Source of the DNA: T3Sed10-241 sp036796255
GTDB taxonomy: Bacteria > Bacteroidota > Bacteroidia > Flavobacteriales_D > Cryomorphaceae
Direction: 5' to 3'
DNA: 64,000 nt
NCBI GenBank assembly: GCA_036796255.1
Contig: DAIRDH010000001.1
Coordinates: 1-64,000, forward strand
The notes under the pieces were generated by a model. That model was not told where the DNA came from. It saw only the letters and a list, made by a program, of their open reading frames with translations, and searched no databases. Position 1 is the stretch's first letter, and each line of letters opens with the position of its first letter. This document shows, piece after piece, positions 54,519 through 61,577 of this stretch. A program made the position numbers and the translations under genes.

Positions 54519-54962
54519 TTATTTCTTTATTGTTTTGCGAATATAAACACGGCTCGCATGCTTTTGTGCATCATCCGATTCAGACTCTCTGACCACAGAT
54601 ATTACCTCCCAGCCATTGCTGCCCAAGTAATTCAAAACATCGACTTCCGTAGTAAATTCAACCTTTCCGCGTTCCATTTTATCCAGGTACGGAGTGCTCA
54701 ACGTATCAAGTACCGGGTTTTTTTTCGCTGTCCCTTTATCTACTTTCACTTCAAATACATCAGATTGATTTGTCGGCGTGATATCAACGGCGAGGTATAC
54801 GGTTATTTGAACATCGGCTTTTGAATCATCTGCTTCCATGTTTCGAATCCGATCCTGCTTGCTGGCTCCTCTTGAAGGGCCATCTTTAATCAGTTCGACT
54901 TGCTGACCGAATGAAACTGCAGTCATCGTGGCAAGTACAGTTGTCAAAATTAATTCCTTCAT
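54519..54962 (-). CDS. secreted protein with DUF4177-like motif, next to kinase
   Basis: A 147-residue protein from the ATG at 54962. The signal peptide is MKELILTTVLATMTAVSFGQ. The mature part is charged and ends with a segment (VDVLNYLGSNGWEVISVVRE, then RVYIRKTIKK) resembling the LN-x-LG-x-x-GWE-x-V pattern of DUF4177 proteins. It is transcribed from a clear promoter box and its stop codon directly precedes the ATG of the histidine kinase, so the two are co-translated. It might act as a periplasmic partner of the kinase; that is inference. Confidence 0.78.
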   Translation of the reverse strand: MKELILTTVLATMTAVSFGQQVELIKDGPSRGASKQDRIRNMEADDSKADVQITVYLAVDITPTNQSDVFEVKVDKGTAKKNPVLDTLSTPYLDKMERGKVEFTTEVDVLNYLGSNGWEVISVVRESESDDAQKHASRVYIRKTIKK

Positions 54963-54979
54963 TTTTACCTTTATTTGCG

Positions 54980-54987
54980 CAAAGATA
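54980..54987 (-). promoter_or_regulatory. -7 promoter element of the secreted protein-kinase unit
   Basis: TATCTTTG on the minus strand matches TAnnTTTG and lies 17 bases before the ATG at 54962. A longer in-frame start at 55004 would put the box inside the gene. Confidence 0.62.
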
Positions 54988-55049
54988 CAAATTGGTGTTG
55001 CCATGGCTTTGGCAGTGCTTTTGAAAAAACCCTACTTTTAACCCCTGTC

Positions 55050-55814
55050 ATGAAGTCAGCCTACCGCCAAGCCTTGCATATATTGCCCCGTCCTTTGCTC
55101 ATACGGCTCAGCTATGTGTTCAGGATATTTGCCCCGATGCTATACCGCGGCAGTGCAGTGGAATGCCCTGTTTGCAACAACAAATTCAGCCGATTTCTGT
55201 CCTACGGTTCTGAGGTGGCCTTTCGGCAAAATGTACTGTGTCCGCATTGCCTTTCATTGGAGCGTCACCGCTTGCTATGGCTCTTTTTGCAGCAGCGGAC
55301 CAACCTGTTTACGGACAAGCTAAAGCTGCTCCACATCGCCCCTGAGCAATGTTTCCATGGCCGCTTCAAAGCCTTGAAGCACCTTGATTACGTCACCGGC
55401 GATCTTGAGTCTCCTTTGGCGGAGTATCATTTTGATTTGCATAATATCCCATTTGCTGAAAACAGCTTTGATGCCATTATTTGCAACCACGTGCTTGAGC
55501 ATGTCGATGATGATCATCAATGCATGTCAGAATTGTACCGCGTATTGAAGCCGGGCGGTTGGGCCATTATGCAGGTGCCTGTCGATTACAGCCGCGCGCT
55601 TACATACGAAGATAAGTCGATAACCAGTCCTGAAGAGAGGGAAAAGCATTTCTGGCAAAAGGATCATGTTCGTCTTTTTGGCCGTGACTACCCCCAACGT
55701 CTTGCCAAGGCAGGATTTACCGTGAAGGAAGATGATTTTGTGAAAACCCTTGGAGCCAATGCCGAACGCTACAGATTGCAGCAGCAGGAAATCATATATT
55801 TTTTGCAAAAATGA
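55050..55814 (+). CDS. class I SAM-dependent methyltransferase with zinc-ribbon-like start
   Basis: A 254-residue protein from the ATG at 55050. Residues about 39-70 contain two Cys pairs (CPVCNNKF, then CPHC) like a zinc ribbon. The Rossmann domain follows: LLHIAPEQCF, DYVTGDLESP, FDLHNIPFAENSFDAIICNHVLEHVDDD (motif of methyltransferase type 11) and ELYRVLKPGGWAIMQVP. The target is unknown; related proteins occur in glycan or lipid modification loci. It converges with tRNA-Phe. An imperfect promoter box (TACTTTTA) lies just before the start. Confidence 0.88.
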   Translation: MKSAYRQALHILPRPLLIRLSYVFRIFAPMLYRGSAVECPVCNNKFSRFLSYGSEVAFRQNVLCPHCLSLERHRLLWLFLQQRTNLFTDKLKLLHIAPEQCFHGRFKALKHLDYVTGDLESPLAEYHFDLHNIPFAENSFDAIICNHVLEHVDDDHQCMSELYRVLKPGGWAIMQVPVDYSRALTYEDKSITSPEEREKHFWQKDHVRLFGRDYPQRLAKAGFTVKEDDFVKTLGANAERYRLQQQEIIYFLQK

Positions 55815-55844
55815 AAAAATCCCGATACCATAGTACCGGGATTT
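55814..55844 (-). terminator. terminator of tRNA-Phe
   Basis: AAATCCCG (55817-55824) pairs with CGGGATTT (55837-55844); an inner TAC/GTA pair and a CATA loop close the hairpin, with one A-C mismatch. On the minus strand six T follow (A-run 55814-55819). It ends four bases from the tRNA 3' end and overlaps the stop codon of the methyltransferase gene. Confidence 0.75.
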
Positions 55845-55847
55845 ACG

Positions 55848-55920
55848 TGGTGATGGACGGAATCGAACCGCCGACACAAGGATTTTCAGTCCTTTGCTCT
55901 ACCGACTGAGCTACATCACC
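55848..55920 (-). tRNA. tRNA-Phe (GAA)
   Basis: The minus strand folds into a 73-base cloverleaf. The acceptor arm is GGTGATG/CATCACC with discriminator A, the D-arm contains AGCTCAGTCGGTAGAGC, the anticodon arm AAGGA-CTGAAAA-TCCTT has anticodon GAA, and the T-arm has GGTTCGATTCC. The 3' CCA is not encoded and must be added by tRNA nucleotidyltransferase. A terminator follows immediately. Confidence 0.97.
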
Positions 55921-55975
55921 CTTTTTGCAGGGCGCAAATATAAGGATATTTTTAAAACGCACGACGAAATAAAAA

Positions 55976-56719
55976 ATGGACCGAAAAAATTCTGATCTCG
56001 TTATCGATATCGGCAACACACGGCTGAAAATAGCCCTTTTCGTCAATGACCAGCTCGACGGGGTTTTGTCATTTGCCAACCAGTCGGTGCGCAATGTTGC
56101 TAAACTGATTGAAACGTCTGGAGCACAACGCGGAGTGATGAGCAGTGTGGCCGAGGTCCACAAGCCTCTGTATGAATTGCTCAATAATGAATTGAATATG
56201 CTGGAGTTGAGCCATACCACCCGCTTACCAATAACCATCGATTACAACTCGCCCACCACCCTGGGAATGGACAGGATAGCAAATGCCGTGGGTGCCGCGA
56301 AATTATATCCGCAAACCAACGTTTTAAGTATTGATTTTGGTACTTGCATTAAATACGATATTGTGGATGAGGGTGGAACATTTCGCGGAGGTGCCATTGC
56401 TCCAGGCTTGCCTATGCGCTTCAAAGCGATGCATGAAATGACGGATAAGTTGCCGCATATCAAGCATTGGCCCAGTACAGATGCAATATGGCCTGGCAAG
56501 ACCACCCAGGCCTGCATGGTGGCGGGTGTAGTGCAGGGTATTCAGGCTGAAATGGCACAGTATATCAACATGGCCTCTGATGTTTACACCAATTTAACAG
56601 TGATTTCAACTGGTGGTGACTACAGCTTTTTTGAGAAAGCATTTAAAAATATCATCTTTGCACATCCTTATCTTACCCTTCAGGGATTACATGAAATTCT
56701 CAAATTCAACATGGATTAA
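55976..56719 (+). CDS. coaX: type III pantothenate kinase
   Basis: A 247-residue CoaX, which phosphorylates pantothenate in the first step of coenzyme A synthesis; this type is ASKHA-fold, needs a monovalent cation and is not feedback-inhibited by CoA. Motifs are VIDIGNTRLKIALF (phosphate 1, about residues 9-22), LGMDRIANAVGA, SIDFGTCIKYDIVDEGGTFRGGAIAPGLPM and the C-terminal VISTGGDYSFF. It is first in a seven-gene plus-strand run of mostly envelope genes and overlaps the next gene by 29 bp. Confidence 0.95.
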   Translation: MDRKNSDLVIDIGNTRLKIALFVNDQLDGVLSFANQSVRNVAKLIETSGAQRGVMSSVAEVHKPLYELLNNELNMLELSHTTRLPITIDYNSPTTLGMDRIANAVGAAKLYPQTNVLSIDFGTCIKYDIVDEGGTFRGGAIAPGLPMRFKAMHEMTDKLPHIKHWPSTDAIWPGKTTQACMVAGVVQGIQAEMAQYINMASDVYTNLTVISTGGDYSFFEKAFKNIIFAHPYLTLQGLHEILKFNMD

Positions 56720-58076
56720 ATCAGCTCTCCTTTTTTCCGGCCTGCTTGTCGGATTTTCAATGGAGGTAGCTGCACAGTCCGATTTAGGTTCACCGTATTC
56801 TGTGCTCGGCCCGGGCATACCCATCCCAAGGCAGGGAATAAGTCAGGCAACCATGGGAGGAACCGGTGCGGCCATGTATGACTTGCACAGGATCAATCTG
56901 ATCAATCCAGCCGCAGCTGCATTTCACTCGGAACCCATTTTCGAGGCGGCTGCGATAGGTCAATTGAGTGAGTTTTCCACGAACGATGGACAATTTAACA
57001 ATCAGCAAATGTTGCTCAACAATTTGAGTCTTGCATTTCCCATCAAGCGTGGAGTGTGGAATTTGAATATGGGCCTTGTCCCTCTCACCCGTGTGAGCTA
57101 CAATTTCGTGGTTCAGGAAACCAATGAAGATGTAGGTCCCACCAAGTCTGAATACAGCGGTCAAGGCGGTATCAGTCAGGCTTACCTGGGTTTGGCACAC
57201 AAAATTTTCCAACGCCTTGATACGGCTGGTAACGTGACTGCCCTGGCCGGAGGTGTGCAACTCAATTACAACTTTGGTCCAATTGACAATGTCCGCAGAT
57301 TGAGTTTTCCCAACGATTTCACTGCACTTGGATTGACTGCCCGTGAAAGTTATCTTGTTCGCGACTTATCCTTAGAATTCGGGCTTCAGTACCACACCAA
57401 TATTATCAAGCGCACTGTTACAAGTGCGCGCCTCCTCAGGCTCTCATTAGGAGGGGTGTACAGAATGGGTAATGACCTTTCTACCGAGCGCAGCAATTAT
57501 GTCTACAATTGGCGTACATCAGCTGGTGGCAATGAGGTGCCCCGTGATACCATATTCCAGTCTACCCGTTCAGCTGGATATATCCACATGCCGCAAACTA
57601 TCATCATTGGTAGTGGACTCGATTATGTGAGTTCCAGCCGCAAAAGAATCAGACTCGCATTGGATTATGCCATCCAAAATTGGTCTCAGCATGTTCAATT
57701 TTTTGATGGTCAATTGCAGGAATATGACTTTAATAATGCTCAGCGTGTATCAGTGGGAATTGAGTTCACGCCAACGATAGGGTCTTCCAAATTCTTTGAG
57801 CAAATTGATTACAGAGTGGGTTACAGGTATGTACAAACCGGGATAAACATCTCTAATACAGACATTGATGATTATGGCATAAGCTTTGGTTTATCTTTGC
57901 CAGTCAATTCTAGAAGAAACCTTTCTCAGTCACGTTTTAGCATTGGTGCTGAGTATGGATCATATGGCACAATCGAAAATGGACTTGTTCGCGAGGAGTA
58001 CGTCAGAATTATGGCAGGGTTTTCGCTAACACCTCACTTTAGAAATAGATGGTTTGTTAAACCGAAGTATGATTAA
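56691..58076 (+). CDS. outer-membrane protein, FadL/PorV-like barrel
   Basis: A 461-residue protein from the ATG at 56691 with signal peptide ending EVAAQ (about residue 29). SDLGSPYSVLGPGIP, MGGTGAAMYD and INPAAAAFHSEPIFE form an N-terminal segment as in FadL/OMPP1 and PorV-type barrels (G-x-x-x-G-x-x-G near the start, NPA). The remainder is beta-rich (YRVGYRYVQTGI, DDYGISFGLSLPV). The C-terminus is WFVKPKYD, not the usual aromatic end. In Bacteroidota a protein of this kind regularly follows coaX, but its function has not been settled to my knowledge. Confidence 0.75.
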   Translation: MKFSNSTWIKSALLFSGLLVGFSMEVAAQSDLGSPYSVLGPGIPIPRQGISQATMGGTGAAMYDLHRINLINPAAAAFHSEPIFEAAAIGQLSEFSTNDGQFNNQQMLLNNLSLAFPIKRGVWNLNMGLVPLTRVSYNFVVQETNEDVGPTKSEYSGQGGISQAYLGLAHKIFQRLDTAGNVTALAGGVQLNYNFGPIDNVRRLSFPNDFTALGLTARESYLVRDLSLEFGLQYHTNIIKRTVTSARLLRLSLGGVYRMGNDLSTERSNYVYNWRTSAGGNEVPRDTIFQSTRSAGYIHMPQTIIIGSGLDYVSSSRKRIRLALDYAIQNWSQHVQFFDGQLQEYDFNNAQRVSVGIEFTPTIGSSKFFEQIDYRVGYRYVQTGINISNTDIDDYGISFGLSLPVNSRRNLSQSRFSIGAEYGSYGTIENGLVREEYVRIMAGFSLTPHFRNRWFVKPKYD

Positions 58077-58086
58077 ACACTTAAAA

Positions 58087-59418
58087 ATGAAAAAGTTAGT
58101 TTGGAGTTTGTTTATTTTTGGATTTTACGTTGGTGCAGTAAATGCGCAACCAGGTGAAAGTCAATACGGCAATACACCGGAAGAGGTCGATGAGTGTAAA
58201 AAATATCTTTCTCTTTACCGTGAATACAGAGACCAGGATCAAATGGAAGCTGCCCTTCCATTTTGGCGAGGTGCTTTTCAAACATGCCCGCAAAGCGCAA
58301 AGACACTTTATATTGACGGTGTTAAATTTTACGGAAGTAAACTTGACGCGATAGGCGACAATACCGACCGTGTAGAGGAGAGAAATGCTTACATAGATAC
58401 CTTGATGCATATTTACGACAAGCGTATTGAGCATTTTAATGAGGAAGGTAAGGTTTTGGCCTACAAAGCAAATGACTTATTTAAATATGACGAGACGAGA
58501 GCAAGCGAGGCCAATGCCATGATGAAGCGTTCTTTGGAACTTGAAGGTATGGATTCAGATGCCATAGTAGCCTCCAAGTATTACCAAACGCTCTATGCAA
58601 TGTACAAAGAGGGAGACGCTACAAAATCAGACCTTTTGGTAGAATATATGCCAGTCTTGGATATTTTGGACTACAATATCGCGAAGCTAGAGGATGATAA
58701 AGCGAGAGATCGCTATGAAAAGGCAAAAAACAACCTCGATGCTTTCTTTATAAAAATTGCTGAGTGCGATGATATTTACCGTATTCTCGGCGAACGCATT
58801 GCCCAGGCGCCAAATGATATTGAGCTTAACAAAAAGGCTTTGGCTGTAATGAACAAGCGCGATTGCTCTGACAATGACCTCTACCTCGAAGTAGCTGAGC
58901 GCGTTTATAAAGACAAGCCAACCCCCTCAGCAGCGTACAGCATTGGCATTAAAAAGTTGAAAGCAAAAGAGTACAATGATGCCATGAAGTACTTTCAGGA
59001 AGCTTCCGACCTTTGTGGTGATTGTGTGGACCTGGACACCTACCTTCTTCGTGCAGGTCAAACGGCCACTATTCTGGGACAGTCGGGTAAAGCCATTGGT
59101 TTTGCTTCGCGTATCTTGAGTGTGAAGCCAAGAAGCGGAGAAGCCTATATCTTAAAAGGTGACGCAGTGGCTACAGGCGCAAATTCATGTGCCAATGAGC
59201 CGCTTGGAGCTGGAGGAGCTTATCTTTTGGCAGTGGATTTCTACAATAAGGCAAAATCTGTAGACCCTTCAGTTGCTGAGAAAGCAAACCAGAAAATCTC
59301 GGGTTACCAGAAGTATTTTCCTACAAAAGAAGATGTGTTTTTCCGCAGCCTTGAGGTTGGACAGAATTACAAGGTGGAATGCTTTGGTGAAACCACAACG
59401 ATACGTACAAGCGACTAA
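58087..59418 (+). CDS. TPR-containing exported protein
   Basis: A 443-residue protein with signal peptide MKKLVWSLFIFGFYVGAVNAQ (ATG 58087; ATGs at 58069 and 58054 are also in frame). The mature part is alpha-helical with tetratricopeptide-like units, e.g. YREYRDQDQMEAALPFWRGAF near the start, KKLKAKEYNDAMKYFQEAS and AYILKGDAVATG in the C-terminal third. Likely periplasmic scaffold. It is placed between an outer-membrane protein and lptC, so a role in outer-membrane assembly or LPS handling is plausible but unproven. Confidence 0.82.
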   Translation: MKKLVWSLFIFGFYVGAVNAQPGESQYGNTPEEVDECKKYLSLYREYRDQDQMEAALPFWRGAFQTCPQSAKTLYIDGVKFYGSKLDAIGDNTDRVEERNAYIDTLMHIYDKRIEHFNEEGKVLAYKANDLFKYDETRASEANAMMKRSLELEGMDSDAIVASKYYQTLYAMYKEGDATKSDLLVEYMPVLDILDYNIAKLEDDKARDRYEKAKNNLDAFFIKIAECDDIYRILGERIAQAPNDIELNKKALAVMNKRDCSDNDLYLEVAERVYKDKPTPSAAYSIGIKKLKAKEYNDAMKYFQEASDLCGDCVDLDTYLLRAGQTATILGQSGKAIGFASRILSVKPRSGEAYILKGDAVATGANSCANEPLGAGGAYLLAVDFYNKAKSVDPSVAEKANQKISGYQKYFPTKEDVFFRSLEVGQNYKVECFGETTTIRTSD

Positions 59419-59424
59419 AGAATT

Positions 59425-59997
59425 TTGAAACCCTTGGGCCACATCATTTTGAAAGCACCGGTTGCTCTTGCAGCCGGTGTTGTGCTTTATGCCTGTACGT
59501 CCAATACGGTTGATGAAGTTCTCGAATACACCGCTGATGATTTGGTTCCTGTCCGCATTACCCTTGATGTCACTTACGTTTTTACAGAGGGGGGTAAGGT
59601 GCAAAACGAACTTTACACCATGCGCGCTGAGCAGTATCAAACAGCCGATTCCGCATACAATTTATTATCAGGTGGCTTTCAGCTTGACTTCTACAACGAC
59701 GAGGGTATTCTTGATGGCCGCCTTACCGCCAAAAATGGTTTCATTCGCGGCGACAATTCCATGATGATCGCCACTGATAGCGTAGTATTTGTAAATAATG
59801 TCGGTGAAAAGCTTCATACGGAAGAACTCATATGGGTTCAGGACAGTGCAGTGGTCTACACCGATAAGTTTGTAACCATTGAGCGCGAAGATGACATCAT
59901 TTACGGAAAGGGACTGGTGTCGGATGAAACTTTTTCGAATTACAACATCAAAGAAGCTACCGGCACATTTTACCTGAAAGAAGAAGAAGTACCATGA
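59425..59997 (+). CDS. lptC: LPS export protein LptC
   Basis: A 190-residue lipoprotein-like LptC, the periplasmic part of the Lpt bridge that passes LPS from the LptBFG pump to LptA. TTG 59425 is the only start giving the N-terminal segment; a lipobox LYAC (Cys24) follows the hydrophobic stretch. The beta-jellyroll region shows MRAEQYQTAD, LSGGFQLDFYNDEG, LDGRLTAKNGFIR, VNNVGEKLHTEELIWVQDSA and IYGKGLVSDETFSNYNIKEATG, matching the OstA/LptC-like repeats. Gene overlaps the next one by 4 bp (ATGA). Confidence 0.88.
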   Translation: MKPLGHIILKAPVALAAGVVLYACTSNTVDEVLEYTADDLVPVRITLDVTYVFTEGGKVQNELYTMRAEQYQTADSAYNLLSGGFQLDFYNDEGILDGRLTAKNGFIRGDNSMMIATDSVVFVNNVGEKLHTEELIWVQDSAVVYTDKFVTIEREDDIIYGKGLVSDETFSNYNIKEATGTFYLKEEEVP

Positions 59998-60218
59998 CAA
60001 AAGGCAAGAATAATTCGCGTTTGCGTAGCGTAAGTATTTGGATGGAGCGGTTTTGGCTGCTGATCACCGTGGTGTCGTTAATCGTGGTTATTTATCTGAT
60101 GTTCACAGAAGAGAATAAAAAGCAAACCTTGCAATTTTTGGTATTCCCAGCCCTGGCAGGCTTGATGTACGGTTTCAGGTATACCTTCCGAAAGCGCATG
60201 GAGGGCCGCGATCAGTAA
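59994..60218 (+). CDS. small two-helix membrane protein
   Basis: A 74-residue protein with a basic start, two hydrophobic segments (about residues 20-38 and 45-62) and a basic tail (YTFRKRMEGRDQ). It overlaps lptC by 4 bp and is thus translationally coupled to it. I do not recognise a domain. Small membrane proteins at this place, between lptC and a CNNM-type gene, occur in other Bacteroidota. Function unknown. Confidence 0.75.
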   Translation: MTKGKNNSRLRSVSIWMERFWLLITVVSLIVVIYLMFTEENKKQTLQFLVFPALAGLMYGFRYTFRKRMEGRDQ

Positions 60219-60244
60219 GAGTAGTGATGGAAGCTATTGAAAGT

Positions 60245-60252
60245 TATCTTTG
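60245..60252 (+). promoter_or_regulatory. -7 promoter element of the CNNM/CorC-like gene
   Basis: TATCTTTG matches TAnnTTTG exactly and ends four bases before the ATG at 60257, so the predicted transcript has no or almost no leader. Confidence 0.6.
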
Positions 60253-60256
60253 AACC

Positions 60257-61522
60257 ATGGAACACGCCCCGGCGATAATTATCACCCTTCTGTTGTCTGC
60301 CTTCTTCTCTGGGATGGAGATTGCATTTGTCTCGGCCAACAAGCTGCGCATTGAGCTCGACAGCAAGCAGGGAAGCTTCTCAGCAAGACTGGTTTCCGGC
60401 TTTTTTAAATATCCTTCGCGCTTTATTGGAGCCATGCTTGTAGGCAACAATATCGTCCTGGTGGTGTACGGTATCTTTATGGGGCTGATGCTCACATCTA
60501 TTTTCAATGCTTATTTTGTAATGAGTGATTTTACGCTGCTTTTCTGGCAAACCATCATTTCAACCATTATCATTTTATTTTTTGGTGAGTTCATGCCAAA
60601 AGCACTTTTTCGGATCAACTCAAACTTTGCGCTCACCATTTTTGCAGTTCCACTTCGATTGGTTTATGTATTGCTCTGGCTGCCTATGTTTATCATGGTC
60701 GGTCTGTCAGAGCTTATCTTAAAATATATTTTGCGTGTTGACACGGGAAAGAAAGAAATTGCATTTGGACGCATCGACTTGGACAATTATGTAAGAGAGA
60801 TTGCTGAAAATGCAGGTGGTGGAGAGGAAGAATTGGACACTGAAATTCGCTTTATGCAAAATGCCCTGACTTTCTCTAAAGTTAAAGCCAGAGACTGCAT
60901 GGTTCCTCGGACGGAGATTTCAGCAGTGGAGATCGATGATCCGATCGAGAAGCTGAAAGAGATGTTTATCGAAACCGGATTTTCTAAAGTATTGGTATAC
61001 AGAGACAATATAGACAATATCATTGGGTATGTCAATAGCGTGGAGCTTTTTAACCAACCCGATTCTATCAAGAGGTTGATCGTGCCTGTTATTATCATTC
61101 CCGAAACTATTTCAGCCAGAGAAGTTCTCGAGCTTTTTATCAAGCAAAATAAAAGCATCGCTGTCGTGGTGGATGAGTTTGGCGGAACCAGCGGAATGCT
61201 CACTATTGAAGATGTGATGGAAGAAATCTTTGGCGATATTGAGGATGAACATGACGAGGATGACTTCATTGAGGAACAGTTGGATGAGCACACCTTTGTG
61301 TTTTCAGCGCGACTGGAGATTGATTATCTCAATGCAACCTACAAATTGGGCATCCAGGAGGCGGAAGAATATGAAACACTGGCAGGTTTTATTCTACACC
61401 ATTATGAGCATATTCCCGAGGTAAATACGGTGATAGACATTGATAATTACCGCGTTACGGTGGTTGATGTAACCAGTGTGCGTATCGAAACCGTAAAGCT
61501 TGAGGTTCAGGTCAAAGAATAG
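60257..61522 (+). CDS. CNNM/CorC-family transporter-like protein (hemolysin-type)
   Basis: A 421-residue membrane protein of the group annotated as hemolysin or CorC/CNNM. The N-terminal DUF21 membrane domain (four hydrophobic segments, about residues 1-150) shows LLLSAFFSGMEIAFVSANKLRIEL and IILFFGEFMPKALFR. Two CBS domains follow (ARDCMVPRTEISAVEIDD; VVVDEFGGTSGMLTIEDVMEEIFGDIEDE), then a C-terminal CorC-associated domain. Related proteins take part in Mg/Co transport or resistance. It is probably transcribed from its own promoter as a leaderless mRNA, although it lies in the coaX-lptC run. Confidence 0.92.
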   Translation: MEHAPAIIITLLLSAFFSGMEIAFVSANKLRIELDSKQGSFSARLVSGFFKYPSRFIGAMLVGNNIVLVVYGIFMGLMLTSIFNAYFVMSDFTLLFWQTIISTIIILFFGEFMPKALFRINSNFALTIFAVPLRLVYVLLWLPMFIMVGLSELILKYILRVDTGKKEIAFGRIDLDNYVREIAENAGGGEEELDTEIRFMQNALTFSKVKARDCMVPRTEISAVEIDDPIEKLKEMFIETGFSKVLVYRDNIDNIIGYVNSVELFNQPDSIKRLIVPVIIIPETISAREVLELFIKQNKSIAVVVDEFGGTSGMLTIEDVMEEIFGDIEDEHDEDDFIEEQLDEHTFVFSARLEIDYLNATYKLGIQEAEEYETLAGFILHHYEHIPEVNTVIDIDNYRVTVVDVTSVRIETVKLEVQVKE

Positions 61523-61577
61523 TTCATTTGGATAGGAGATATTTGTATCTTCGCATCCTTCAAAAAAACATGATTGA

